50,004 nucleotides of DNA from an uncultured Acidimicrobiales bacterium (GTDB lineage: Bacteria; Actinomycetota; Acidimicrobiia; Acidimicrobiales; CADCSY01). A program made the position numbers and the translations under genes. This document shows positions 39,978 through 49,077 of this stretch, in pieces. The DNA is taken from assembly GCA_902805555.1 (NCBI GenBank), contig CADCSY010000086.1, positions 1-50,004 of the forward strand, given 5' to 3'. A model generated the notes under the pieces. That model was given only the letters and a program-made list of their open reading frames with translations, was not told the origin of the DNA and made no database searches. Every line of letters begins with the position of its first letter. The first letter of the stretch is position 1.

Positions 39978-41551
39978 CCTCCGACGTCGTCTCGACGACC
40001 ACGGTGCCCGGCAGCGGGGCTGCGCCGCAGGGGGAGCTGACCCGCCAGGTCAGGGGCTCGTCCCTGCTCCTGGTGGGCAAGGTGATCTCGGTCCTCGTGA
40101 ACCTGCTCGTGCAGGTGCTGATCGTCCGCTACCTCACGAAGTCCGACTACGGCGCGTTCGCCTACGCCCTCTCGCTGGTCACGATGGCGTCGACGGTCGT
40201 GACGCTCGGCCTCGACCGGGGGGTGTCGCGCTTCCTCGCCCTCTACGACGAGGAGCACGACCAGCGCAAGCTGCTGGGGACGATCGTGCTCCAGGCAGGC
40301 GTGATCCTGTGCCTCGGCCTGTCGGCCGTCGTGCTCGCCATCGGGCTCCAGGGGTGGCTCCGGAGCTCCGCCATCGACGACCCCGTCGCCGTCTCGATCC
40401 TGCTCATCCTGGTCCTCCTGGCCCCGATCGAGGCCTACGACGGGCTCATGGTCAACGTGTTCGCCGTGTTCGCCCGGCCCGGCGCCATCTTCTTCCGCAG
40501 GCACGTGCTCACACCGCTCCTGCGCCTCTCGGTCGTCGGCGTGCTGATCCTGGCGGGTCGGGACGTCGAGTTCCTGGCCATCGGCTACGTCCTGACCGGC
40601 CTCATCGGGGTGGCCCTCTACACGGGCCTGCTCGTGCGGCTCCTCCGCCAGCGGGGGCTGTTGACCGGCGTGCGGGCCAACGGGGTCTCCATGCCGATCC
40701 GCGCCATGTTCGCGTTCTGCCTCCCGCTGCTGACCACCGACCTCCTCTTCGTCCTGATGAACACCACGGACGTGATCCTGCTCGGGCGGTACGGGGGCGC
40801 GGAGGACGTCGCCGCCTACCGGGTCGTCCAGCCCGCAGCGCGCGTGAACCAGCTCGTCTTCACGAGCTTCGCCGTCCTCTTCACGCCCTTGATGGCCCGG
40901 ATGTTCGCCCGCAAGGACGAGGAGGGGGCATCGACGCTCTACTGGCACACCGCCGTGTGGGTGGCGGTGTTCTCGTTCCCCCTGTTCGCCCTCACGTTCT
41001 CCTTCGCCGGCCCGCTCACCGTCACCCTCTTCGGCGAGCGCTACGCCAGCTCGGCGACCTACCTCTCGTTGCTCGCCGGCGGCTACTACATCAACGCAGC
41101 GCTCGGCTTCAACGGGACGACCCTGCGGATGCTCGGGCTCGTCCGCTACTCCGTCACGGTGTCGCTGATCGCCGCCGCCGTGAACGTGGTCCTCAACTTC
41201 GCGCTCATCCCCCGCCACGGGGCGCTCGGGGCGGCGATCGCGACGGCGCTCACGCTCGTCGGCCACAACGCGCTGAAGCAGACCGGCCTGCGGCTCGGGA
41301 CGGGCATCACGATCTTCGACTGGCGCTACCTGCGGATCTACCTGGTCATCGTGGCCAGCGCCGGACTGCTGCTCGGCGTCCAGGTCCTCTTCGACCCCCA
41401 CCTCGCGGTGGGCGCCGTGCTGGTGGCGGCCACGTCGTTCCTCGTGCTCCTCGTGGGGCGCAGCGAGCTCGACGTCGGTGACACGTTCCCGGAGGTGCTC
41501 CGGGTGCCGATCATCGGCCGCCTGCTGTCGAGCGGGGGAGCGCGCCCGTGA
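39974..41551 (+). CDS. Wzx-type polysaccharide flippase
   Basis: 525 residues, 12-14 membrane helices of the MOP (MATE-like) superfamily; moves lipid-linked repeat units across the membrane. The start of the domain, GSSLLLVGKVISVLVNLLVQ, followed by VRYLTKSDYGAFAYALSLV and LGLDRGVSRFLA, is typical of Wzx/RfbX proteins. The ATG at 39974 is preferred over the in-frame GTG at 39953 because it overlaps the upstream stop (ATGA). It completes the Wzx/Wzy/Wzz set of the locus. Confidence 0.9.
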   Translation: MTSDVVSTTTVPGSGAAPQGELTRQVRGSSLLLVGKVISVLVNLLVQVLIVRYLTKSDYGAFAYALSLVTMASTVVTLGLDRGVSRFLALYDEEHDQRKLLGTIVLQAGVILCLGLSAVVLAIGLQGWLRSSAIDDPVAVSILLILVLLAPIEAYDGLMVNVFAVFARPGAIFFRRHVLTPLLRLSVVGVLILAGRDVEFLAIGYVLTGLIGVALYTGLLVRLLRQRGLLTGVRANGVSMPIRAMFAFCLPLLTTDLLFVLMNTTDVILLGRYGGAEDVAAYRVVQPAARVNQLVFTSFAVLFTPLMARMFARKDEEGASTLYWHTAVWVAVFSFPLFALTFSFAGPLTVTLFGERYASSATYLSLLAGGYYINAALGFNGTTLRMLGLVRYSVTVSLIAAAVNVVLNFALIPRHGALGAAIATALTLVGHNALKQTGLRLGTGITIFDWRYLRIYLVIVASAGLLLGVQVLFDPHLAVGAVLVAATSFLVLLVGRSELDVGDTFPEVLRVPIIGRLLSSGGARP

Positions 41552-43194
41552 TCGAGATCGCCAGCGTCGCGGACGTGGTGGTCGGCGCCAACCGCAAGGG
41601 CGAGATCTCCGGCGCCCCCTGGACGTACCTCCTGCCACGGCTCTCGCTCCGGCGCGCCCTGTGCATCGGGGAGCCCGACGCGGCGACGCGCCGGACCCTC
41701 GAGCGCCTCGCAGCCACGGTCGACGTCCGTCCGATCCCGGCTGCGAACGGTGTCGCCGCCTCGAGCGGTGCACTGGGCCTGGAGCTGCTCCCCGAGGGCA
41801 GCATCGACCTCGTCGTCCTCACCTCCCGGTCGGGTCCGGTCCGTCGCGACCAGCGGGCGCTCTCGCACCTCCGACGCGCGCTCGGCCCCGACGGGCGCCT
41901 GTACATCGAGCCGGGGCGGCCGGAGTACGACGCCGCTGCGCTGCGGGGGGCCGGCTTCGGGTCGGTCGTGCCGCTGCGCAGCACCTCCTCCGGAGGTGCG
42001 GTGCGGTCGGCGGTGCCCGCCGAGGACCTGGCCACGGTCCGGTACTTCGCAGCCAACGGGCACGAGGGGCACCGGCTGCTCCCACTCGGGCGCAGCGCGC
42101 TGGCACGGCGCCTCGGGCGCGCGGTGACGAGCGCGTTCCCGACCGGAGCCACGGCGCTGCTCGCAGCCGTGGAGCCCGGCGCCGACGAGATCGCGCCCCG
42201 GTGGGTGCGCCAGATCGCGGCTCGGAGCGGGGCGGACATCGAGCACCACCGCTGGGGCCTGTGGGCTCGCGGCGACTACGAGTCCCAGAAGGTGGTGCTC
42301 TTCCTGTTCAGGGGGGACGAGCCAGGTGCCGAGGTGGTCGTCAAGCTCACCCGCCACCCGATGCACAACCACCGGCTCGAGAACGAGCGGCGGGCACTGG
42401 AGCTGCTGCACGACGTCGAGGTGTGCGGCGAGGGCCGCGTGCCGCGACGGGTCTTCCACGGCTGCGAGGGGGGGCTCGCCGTGCTCGGCGAGTCGATGGT
42501 CCACGGCCGCCCGTACGCGACCGCGGCCGACGCCTCCCCCGACAACCCGTTGCTGCACGACGCAGCGACGTGGCTCACGGCGCTCGGGAGCGCCACCGCG
42601 GTCGCGCACGACGCGCCACCGGTGGCAGCGGTCCTCGACCGGCTGGTGAGGCGCTTCGACGAGGTCTACCGACCATCCGCGGCGACCACCGGCTTCCTCG
42701 AGAGCCAGGTGGCCGCGTTCGAGACCGTCCCGTCGTTGCCCCTGGTGTTCCAGCACGGCGACCCCGGCGTCTGGAACCTCCTCGTCCAGCCGTCCGGCAA
42801 GGTGTCCTTCCTGGACTGGGAGGCGTGCGACCCCGAGGGCCTGCCGCTGTGGGACCTCTTCTACTTCCTCCGCTCGGCGGCGACCCACGCCAGCCGCGTG
42901 GAGGGCGTGCGGGGGTGGATGCGACCGGTGCTGCGGCACTTCCTGGAGGGCTCGCCGTTCACACCGGCCATCGCCGGGGCGGTCCGCTCGTACGTCGACG
43001 CCGTCGGCGTGCCACCGACCCTGGTGGGGCCGTTGTTCCACCTGTGCTGGGTGCACCGCGCGCTGAAGGAGGCGGGTCGGCTCCCGGCAGGGCGGCTCGA
43101 CACGGGCCACTACGCGACGCTGGTGCGCAGGTCCCACGAGGCTCACCGTTCGCCGGCCTTGACGTCCATCCTCACGGGTGCCGACCATGGCTGA
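41548..43194 (+). CDS. Methyltransferase-like domain fused to APH-type phosphotransferase (copy 1)
   Basis: 548 residues. The N-terminal 200 residues look like a class I methyltransferase fold that has lost its glycine-rich loop: RALCIGEP, then SIDLVVLTS and LRRALGPDGRLYIEPG, the usual post-SAM strand. From about 230 an aminoglycoside-phosphotransferase/choline-kinase-like domain follows: VVVKLTRHP with the ATP lysine, ENERRALELL, the catalytic loop HGDPGVWN (His403, Asp405, Asn410) and DWE (Asp423) for metal. All kinase residues are intact, so phosphorylation of a small molecule or sugar is likely. GTG overlaps the wzx stop. The gene at 44320 has the same architecture. Confidence 0.72.
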   Translation: MIEIASVADVVVGANRKGEISGAPWTYLLPRLSLRRALCIGEPDAATRRTLERLAATVDVRPIPAANGVAASSGALGLELLPEGSIDLVVLTSRSGPVRRDQRALSHLRRALGPDGRLYIEPGRPEYDAAALRGAGFGSVVPLRSTSSGGAVRSAVPAEDLATVRYFAANGHEGHRLLPLGRSALARRLGRAVTSAFPTGATALLAAVEPGADEIAPRWVRQIAARSGADIEHHRWGLWARGDYESQKVVLFLFRGDEPGAEVVVKLTRHPMHNHRLENERRALELLHDVEVCGEGRVPRRVFHGCEGGLAVLGESMVHGRPYATAADASPDNPLLHDAATWLTALGSATAVAHDAPPVAAVLDRLVRRFDEVYRPSAATTGFLESQVAAFETVPSLPLVFQHGDPGVWNLLVQPSGKVSFLDWEACDPEGLPLWDLFYFLRSAATHASRVEGVRGWMRPVLRHFLEGSPFTPAIAGAVRSYVDAVGVPPTLVGPLFHLCWVHRALKEAGRLPAGRLDTGHYATLVRRSHEAHRSPALTSILTGADHG

Positions 43195-44323
43195 GCAGAC
43201 CCTCCAGGACGTCGACTTCGACCTGCACGGGCTGGTCGGGGTGCGCCTCTGCGACGCGTCGGCGGCAGACGTGGCGGCCGTCCGCCGCCAGCTCGGTCCC
43301 GTGCAGCGCCGCCTCGACCGTCCGCCCGACGTGACGGTCCGCTTCGTCGACCGTCTGCCCTCCCGGTCGCCGCTGCGCTACCTCGGCCCGGACGAGGCCG
43401 GGTTCACCGACGACGCGTTCCTCGTCCTGCGCAGCAAGCACAAGGCCAAGGCGCGCGTCGAGGTGCCCCTCGCAGACGTGGGCCGACCCTGCGAGCTCGT
43501 GTGCGAGCGGGGCCTGCCCGCGGTGCCGCTGCTCATCCCCATCCTCAACCTGACGGCGCTGGTCAACGGTGCGCTGCCGCTGCACGCCGCCGCCTTCGAG
43601 CGCAACGGGGTCGGCGCCGTGGCCACCGGGTGGTCCAAGGGCGGCAAGACCGAGTCGCTCCTGGCCTTCGCCGGCCACGGCGGCCGCTACGTCGCGGACG
43701 AGTGGGCCTACATCGAAGGTGACGGGGCGCGCGTGCACGGCGTGCCCGAGCCGCTGCGCATCTGGGACTGGCACCTCCCGGAGGTGCCGGCCGTCGCAGG
43801 GCAGCTCACCCTCGGCAACCGGGCGCGCCTCGGCGTCCTCCGAGGCGCAGCCGCCGGCCACGAGCGGACCCCGGCCTGGGCGCGCGGCACGGGCGTGGGG
43901 CGCCTCGGGGACCGAGCTGCGCACGCGTTGCAGCGCCAGCGCCACGTCGACCTCGCGCCCGAGCGGCTGTTCGGCGCCGACCTCGGGTCGCTCACCACGA
44001 GCTTCGACCTGCTCCTCTTCGTCACGAGCACCGACGGTCCGGAGACCACCATCGAGCCCATGGACCCCGCCGAGGTCGCAGGCCGCATGGTCGCCTCGCT
44101 CCAGTTCGAGCGCCTCGGCCTCCTCGGGTTCTACCGCATGTTCCAGTTCGCGTTCCCGGGCGAGGTCAACCCGTCGATCGAGGGCGCGGAGGAGCTGGAG
44201 CGGGCGCGCCTCCTCGAGGTCTTCGCCGGCAAGCGGACGTACCGCGTCGCCCACCCGTACCCGGTCCGGCTGGCGGAGCTCCGGGACGTGATGGGCCCGT
44301 GCTTCGACGGGGGGACGGCATGA
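43187..44323 (+). CDS. HprK-like serine kinase family protein
   Basis: 378 residues, related to the C-terminal kinase domain of HPr kinase/phosphorylase. LPLHAAAFERNG leads to the Walker A GWSKGGKTE (148-156), then YVADEWAYIEG with acids at the metal site. The N-terminal 110 residues are unassigned. No HPr or other phosphotransferase-system gene is near; HprK-like proteins of this type occur in exopolysaccharide and peptide-modification clusters with unknown targets. ATG 43187 overlaps the upstream gene by 8 bases; GTG 43178 is also possible. It is flanked by the two methyltransferase-like/APH fusions and overlaps the second by four bases. Confidence 0.72.
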   Translation: MAEQTLQDVDFDLHGLVGVRLCDASAADVAAVRRQLGPVQRRLDRPPDVTVRFVDRLPSRSPLRYLGPDEAGFTDDAFLVLRSKHKAKARVEVPLADVGRPCELVCERGLPAVPLLIPILNLTALVNGALPLHAAAFERNGVGAVATGWSKGGKTESLLAFAGHGGRYVADEWAYIEGDGARVHGVPEPLRIWDWHLPEVPAVAGQLTLGNRARLGVLRGAAAGHERTPAWARGTGVGRLGDRAAHALQRQRHVDLAPERLFGADLGSLTTSFDLLLFVTSTDGPETTIEPMDPAEVAGRMVASLQFERLGLLGFYRMFQFAFPGEVNPSIEGAEELERARLLEVFAGKRTYRVAHPYPVRLAELRDVMGPCFDGGTA

Positions 44324-45897
44324 CTGCGGCACCCGGGACGACGGCGCCGTCCGCGCTGGACCTCAGCCGACGGCTGGACTGGCGGTTCCTGCTGCCTGGC
44401 GCCCACCTCGGTCGGGTGGCCGTCGTCGGCGAACCCGATGCGCTGCTCGGCCCTGCCCTCTCGGCCGGCGCCGAGGCGCCGGTCTTCGACGGCGGGCGTG
44501 CCGCCGAGGCGAGCTTCGACGTCGTCGTCAGCTGCGGGCTGCCGGCGCAGGGAAGGGCGCGATCGCTCGTGGCGCCTGGTGGCCACCTCTACGTCGAGGC
44601 CGGCAGCCGGCTGTCCGGGAGCCGGTCGGCGAAGGCGCTGGTCGACGACGGCTTCCAGTCGGTGGTCCAGCACGCGAACCTCCCCCGCCTCGCCGCCCCC
44701 ACCGAGATCTTCCCGCTGCGCAACGGTCCGGCCACCCGCTTCGCCGTCAGCCGCCACGGTGGCCGCTCCCTGCGGACCCGGGCAGCCGGGTTGGTGGCCC
44801 GCACCCGCCCGACCGCGCTTCCCGGGCTGCCGGTGACCGTCGTCGGCCGCCGGCCCCTCGGGCCCGACGACGCGCCCCCGCCACCCGGGGTGCTGAGCGT
44901 GCTCGACGACGATGCGCTCCAGGGGCTGGGCGGGCACCCGGCGGGTCCGTGGCCGGCGACGGTGCTGATCACGCCCCGGTACTCGACCTCCCGCCACGTG
45001 ATCGCCGCGGTGCTGGGCCAGGACGGTCGTCCCCAGCTGGTGGTCAAGGTGCCGCGGCTCACCGGCGACAACGCTGCGGTCGAGCGGGAGGAGCGCAGCC
45101 TCGCTTCCCTGACTGCGTCGGGGCCGAGGTCGGCGCGCCTGTCGCCCCACGTGCACGCCTTCCCCCTGGTGGGAGAGCGCCGCTGGCTCGTCGAGAGCGC
45201 CGTCCCGGGCGAGCCGCTGGGACGTCGTGCGCTGCGGGCCGACCGACGGGGAGCCGTCGCCGGCGTGGTGGCGTGGCTCGGGGATCTGCCGGTGGCCGGA
45301 CGCAGCGCACCGGGGGACGACGGCCGCCTCGAGCGGCTGCTGCTGGCCCCGCTCCGCATGCTCGGCGAGGCGCTGTCCGGCACCGACGACCACGACCTGG
45401 TCGCCAGGACCGTCGAGGAGGTGGAGCAGCTCCGGGGCGCTCCCCTCCCCGTGGTGTTCGAGCACGGGGACCTCAGCCACCCGAACCTCGTGCGACAGGA
45501 GGACGGGCGCCTCGTGGTGGTCGACTGGGAGCTGGCCGAGCCGGCGGGCCTGCCCTCGCAGGACCTGCTCTTCTTCCTCGCCTACGCCGCAGCGTCGGTG
45601 GAACGAGCCGTGACGGTGGGGGCGCAGGTGCGTGCCTTCGCCGACGCCGTGAGGGCCCGGGGCGGGTGGGGACGGCACGAGCTCGAGCTCGACGCAGCCC
45701 GGCTCGGCTACGACCGGAGCCTCCTCCGCCCGCTCGCCATCGCCTGCTGGGCCCGCCAGTCCGCCCACCTCCTCGTCCGGACGAGCACCACCTGCGGGAC
45801 GACGCGCTCGCCGGAGGCGGTGGCACACCTCCGCGCCAGCCGGGGCATGGCGCTGTGGCGCGACGCAGTGGGTTCGCCGGCGGTGAGCTGGTGCTGA
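44320..45897 (+). CDS. Methyltransferase-like domain fused to APH-type phosphotransferase (copy 2)
   Basis: 525 residues with the same plan as the gene at 41548 but strongly diverged. N-terminal part: RVAVVGEPDAL, SFDVVVSCG and LVAPGGHLYVEAG match the strand order of a methyltransferase fold without a clear SAM loop. Kinase part: LVVKVPRL with the ATP lysine, VEREERSLASL, the catalytic loop HGDLSHPN (His382, Asp384, Asn389) and DWE (Asp402). The ATG overlaps the HprK-like stop (ATGA), preferred over a GTG-like start 21 bases earlier. After its stop, 59 bases with a GAGGAG ribosome site lead to the next gene; a 19-codon GTG frame (45891-45950) fits there but has nothing else to support it. Confidence 0.72.
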   Translation: MTAAPGTTAPSALDLSRRLDWRFLLPGAHLGRVAVVGEPDALLGPALSAGAEAPVFDGGRAAEASFDVVVSCGLPAQGRARSLVAPGGHLYVEAGSRLSGSRSAKALVDDGFQSVVQHANLPRLAAPTEIFPLRNGPATRFAVSRHGGRSLRTRAAGLVARTRPTALPGLPVTVVGRRPLGPDDAPPPPGVLSVLDDDALQGLGGHPAGPWPATVLITPRYSTSRHVIAAVLGQDGRPQLVVKVPRLTGDNAAVEREERSLASLTASGPRSARLSPHVHAFPLVGERRWLVESAVPGEPLGRRALRADRRGAVAGVVAWLGDLPVAGRSAPGDDGRLERLLLAPLRMLGEALSGTDDHDLVARTVEEVEQLRGAPLPVVFEHGDLSHPNLVRQEDGRLVVVDWELAEPAGLPSQDLLFFLAYAAASVERAVTVGAQVRAFADAVRARGGWGRHELELDAARLGYDRSLLRPLAIACWARQSAHLLVRTSTTCGTTRSPEAVAHLRASRGMALWRDAVGSPAVSWC

Positions 45898-45956
45898 CGC
45901 TGAACGCGGTCGACGCCGCCACGACCGGTCCCCGTCGGACGAGGAGCTGACGGGCG

Positions 45957-47162
45957 ATGCGGCTCCTGTACATCACCAACGGCTTCCCGTTCCCGCTCAC
46001 CAGCGGGTACCTGCGCCACTACTTCCTGCTGCGCGAGCTGGGCACCCGGCACGAGGTGACCCTGCTGTCGCTCGCCGGCCCCGGGTTCGAGCCCGGTGAC
46101 ACCGCCGCCCTCGAGCCGTTCACCGTCGCGATCGAGACGTTCGGGGGAGGCCGGCGCCTGTCGCTCGGGGGGAAGGTGCGCCGACGGGTGCGGACCCTGG
46201 CACCTGGCTCGGCGGACGGGCCCGTGGCCGCGATGCGCGACGCAGCCGGCGCGCTCGTGCGCGACGGTGCCGTCGATGCCGCCGTCTTCAGCGGGAAGGC
46301 CACCTACCCGGTCCTCGCCGGCCTCGGTGACCTCCCCGTGGTGGTGGACCTGTGCGACGCCACCTCGAGCCGGCTGCGGGGCGGGATCCGGCACGAGGAG
46401 CCGCGCCGCATCCCCGCCGTGCTGCTCGAGTACGCGAGCGTGCGACAGGTCGAGCGCAGGCTCCTGCTCAGGGGCGACCAGCTCCTGTTCGCCTCCGCCC
46501 GGGACCGCGACGCGCTCCTCGACGGCCCCCACCCCAGGGCCGTCGTGGTGCCGAACGGCGTCGACCTCGACGCCTGGTCCCGCACCACCCCGCAGCTCGG
46601 GCGGGACGAGGTCGTCTTCACCGGGAAGATGAGCTTCCCGCCGAACGAGCACGCAGCGCTGCACCTCGCGAAGCACGTGATGCCGCTGGTGCGCCAGGCG
46701 GTGCCCGGCGCGCACCTCTCGATCGTCGGCAGAGACCCGACGGCGCGCCTGCTCCGCGTGGCCGACGCCCCGGGCGTCACGGTGACCGGCCTCGTCCCCG
46801 ACGTCCGGCCGTACCTCGAGCGGGCGTCGGTCTTCGCAGCACCGCTCCACTTCGGGGCCGGGATCCAGAACAAGGTGCTGGAGGCGATGGCCATGGAGGT
46901 GCCGGTCGTGGCCTCCACCGTCGCCGCCGCCGGGCTCCGGGCCGGGGACCGCTCGGAGCCGCCCGTCACCGTGGCCGACGACCCGGCGGCGACCGCAGCC
47001 GCAGTGGTGGCCCACCTGCGAGCCGCCGCCGGTGGCGCCGCCCCCGACCGCGCCGGGCGCCGCTACGTCGAGGAGCACTTCGTCTGGCGGGGGAGCGCCG
47101 CCCTCGTCGAGCAGGCCCTGGGCGCCGCCGTGGGTGCCACCGACCGGTCTTGGGAGCGCTGA
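45957..47162 (+). CDS. Family 4 glycosyltransferase, PEP-CTERM/exosortase-system-associated type
   Basis: 401 residues, GT-B fold. LLYITNGFPFPLTSGYLRHYFLLREL begins the acceptor domain in pattern; the donor domain has VVVPNGVDLDAW, FTGKMSFPPNEHAALHL, LSIVGRDPTARL, VTGLVPDVRPYL and the conserved FAAPLHFGAGIQNKVLEAMAM with its Glu, as in the TIGR03087-type sugar transferases of EpsH/exosortase-linked polysaccharide loci. No exosortase is in the window. GAGGAG about 10 bases upstream supports the ATG. It probably adds one sugar of the repeat unit. Confidence 0.83.
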   Translation: MRLLYITNGFPFPLTSGYLRHYFLLRELGTRHEVTLLSLAGPGFEPGDTAALEPFTVAIETFGGGRRLSLGGKVRRRVRTLAPGSADGPVAAMRDAAGALVRDGAVDAAVFSGKATYPVLAGLGDLPVVVDLCDATSSRLRGGIRHEEPRRIPAVLLEYASVRQVERRLLLRGDQLLFASARDRDALLDGPHPRAVVVPNGVDLDAWSRTTPQLGRDEVVFTGKMSFPPNEHAALHLAKHVMPLVRQAVPGAHLSIVGRDPTARLLRVADAPGVTVTGLVPDVRPYLERASVFAAPLHFGAGIQNKVLEAMAMEVPVVASTVAAAGLRAGDRSEPPVTVADDPAATAAAVVAHLRAAAGGAAPDRAGRRYVEEHFVWRGSAALVEQALGAAVGATDRSWER

Positions 47163-47164
47163 CG

Positions 47165-47863
47165 ATGGTCACGATCGCACTCATCGGTGCCGACGGTGCA
47201 GGCAAGACCACGATCGGCCGTCGGCTCGAGGACGAGCTGCCCTTCCCGACGAAGTACCTCTACATGGGTGTCAACGCCGCCGCCGGCAACCACGTCCTGC
47301 CGACGACGAGGTTGGTCCGAGCGGTCAAGAAGGCGACCGGGGCCCCTCCCGACACGGCGGGGCCGCCCGACCCCCTCAGCGCTCGCCGGGACGGGCGCGG
47401 TGGCGGTCTGACCCGGCGGGCGCGCAGGAGCGCGCGCGCCACCCTCCGCCTGCTCAACCGGCTCGCCGAGGAGTGGCACCGCCAGCTGCTGGCCTGGCGC
47501 CACGAGCGCCGCGGTGAGGTGGTGATCTTCGACCGGCACTACTTCTCCGACTACCTGGCCTACGACATCACCGGCGGGCCCGGCCTCCCGCTCAGCCGCC
47601 GCATCCACGGCCTGCTGCTGGCCAAGGCCTACCCCCGCCCGGACCTGGTGATCTTCCTCGACGCCCCGGCCCAGGTGCTCCTCGACCGGAAGGGAGAGGG
47701 CACGCTCGAGTCCCTCGAGCGGCGCCGGGGGGACTACCTGGCGGTCGCCCCCCACAGCCGCCGCTTCGAGGTCGTGGACGCAAGCCAGCCCGTGGACGTC
47801 GTGCTGGACGAGGTGGTCCAGCTCGTGCGTGCGGCGGCGGGCGACCACCGGGCAGGACGCTGA
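47165..47863 (+). CDS. Thymidylate-kinase-like P-loop kinase
   Basis: 232 residues. P-loop GADGAGKTT (8-16), then VVIFDRHYFSDYLAYD with the DR pair of the nucleoside-monophosphate kinase fold, and VIFLDAPAQVLLDRKGEG as the lid region. Sequence between (about 55-110) is basic and unlike true thymidylate kinases, and the TMP-binding features are not evident, so the substrate is probably not dTMP. Its kinase domain resembles the C-terminal half of the fusion at 38613. Starts 2 bases after the upstream stop, within a tight run of genes. Confidence 0.75.
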   Translation: MVTIALIGADGAGKTTIGRRLEDELPFPTKYLYMGVNAAAGNHVLPTTRLVRAVKKATGAPPDTAGPPDPLSARRDGRGGGLTRRARRSARATLRLLNRLAEEWHRQLLAWRHERRGEVVIFDRHYFSDYLAYDITGGPGLPLSRRIHGLLLAKAYPRPDLVIFLDAPAQVLLDRKGEGTLESLERRRGDYLAVAPHSRRFEVVDASQPVDVVLDEVVQLVRAAAGDHRAGR

Positions 47864-47865
47864 CC

Positions 47866-49077
47866 GTGCCGACCGTGCTGGTGACCGACGCCGGGCGTGG
47901 CAGCGCCATCGCCATCATGCGCTCCCTCGGGCGAGCCGGGTGGCGGGTCGTCGCGGCCGACGCCGACCCCGCCAGCCCCGGCTTCCGCTCCCGCCACGTC
48001 CAGGAGCGGGTGTCCTACCCACCGGCCGGCTCCGACCCCGACGCGGTGGTCGACGCGCTCGCGCAGGCTGCCTGCCGACACGACGTCGACCTCCTCGTCC
48101 CCGTCACCGACGACACCCTCCTGCCGGTCTCGGGCGCCCGGGGACGGTTCCCTGCGCGGTGCCACCTGGCCGTTGCCGACCCGGCAGCCATCGCCGCGGT
48201 CACGGACAAGGACGAGACCGTCCGCCTCGCCCGGCGCCTCGGCGTGCCGGTGCCACGCACGGCCGTCGCGGCGGGGACGTCGGAGGCGCTCCGCGTGGCC
48301 GAGGAGCTCGGGTGGCCCGTGGTGCTGAAGCCCCAGGCGTCGTTCGCCCTCGGCGCCGACGGCGCCGGTCAGCACTTCGAGGTCTCCTACGCAGGAGGAC
48401 CCGACGAGCTGGTCAGGCGCATGGCGACGTTCGAGGGCCGCACACCCGTGCTGGTGCAGGAGCTCTGGGAGGGCGAGGGTCACGGCGTCGAGCTGCTCCT
48501 GCACGAGGGACGGCCGCTCGCCGCCTTCCAGCACCGGCGCCTCCGCGAGGTCCCGGTGACCGGCGGCGCCAGCGCCCTTCGCGAGAGCGTCGCCCTCGAT
48601 CCGGTCCTGTACCGTCACGCCGCCGCGCTCCTGGGCGAGCTCCGGTGGACCGGGCTCGCCATGGTGGAGTTCAAGGTGGGGCCGAGAGGGGCGTGCCTGA
48701 TGGAGATCAACGGCCGCATCTGGGGCTCGCTGCCGCTGGCGGTGCGGGCGGGCATGGACTTCCCCGCCCGCCTCGCGGCGCTCCACCTCGACGGCCCGCC
48801 CCCGCCCGGACCGCCGGACACCACCTACGAGGTCGGTGTGCGGTCACGCAACCTCGGGCTCGAGCTGGCGTGGATCGGCTCCGTGCTGCAGGGCCGCCGC
48901 CGCCACCCCTTCCTGGCCATGCCACCCCGTCGGGCCGCCATCGCTGCCGCGCTGCGCCTCCCGCTGCCCGGTGACGGCCACGACGTGCTCTCCCTCGACG
49001 ACCCGAGGCCCGGGTTCGCCGATGCCGCGCGAGTCGTGCGACGACTCGGGAAGAAGGTCCGCCATGCCCGCTCGTGA
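47866..49077 (+). CDS. ATP-grasp enzyme, carboxylate-amine ligase-like
   Basis: 403 residues. A pre-ATP-grasp domain (VLVTDAGRGSAIAIMRSLGRAG, here as pattern only; then LLVPVTDDTLLP) is followed by the ATP-grasp fold: KDETVRLARRLGVPVPRT, VVLKPQAS with the nucleotide lysine, VQELWEGEGHGVELL, and MEINGRIWGSLPLAV with the Glu and Asn that hold Mg2+. Such enzymes join a carboxylate to an amine or thiol through an acyl phosphate. Related ATP-grasp proteins in polysaccharide loci may decorate sugars with amino acids; this is inference. Starts with GTG 2 bases after the kinase gene. Confidence 0.82.
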   Translation: MPTVLVTDAGRGSAIAIMRSLGRAGWRVVAADADPASPGFRSRHVQERVSYPPAGSDPDAVVDALAQAACRHDVDLLVPVTDDTLLPVSGARGRFPARCHLAVADPAAIAAVTDKDETVRLARRLGVPVPRTAVAAGTSEALRVAEELGWPVVLKPQASFALGADGAGQHFEVSYAGGPDELVRRMATFEGRTPVLVQELWEGEGHGVELLLHEGRPLAAFQHRRLREVPVTGGASALRESVALDPVLYRHAAALLGELRWTGLAMVEFKVGPRGACLMEINGRIWGSLPLAVRAGMDFPARLAALHLDGPPPPGPPDTTYEVGVRSRNLGLELAWIGSVLQGRRRHPFLAMPPRRAAIAAALRLPLPGDGHDVLSLDDPRPGFADAARVVRRLGKKVRHARS

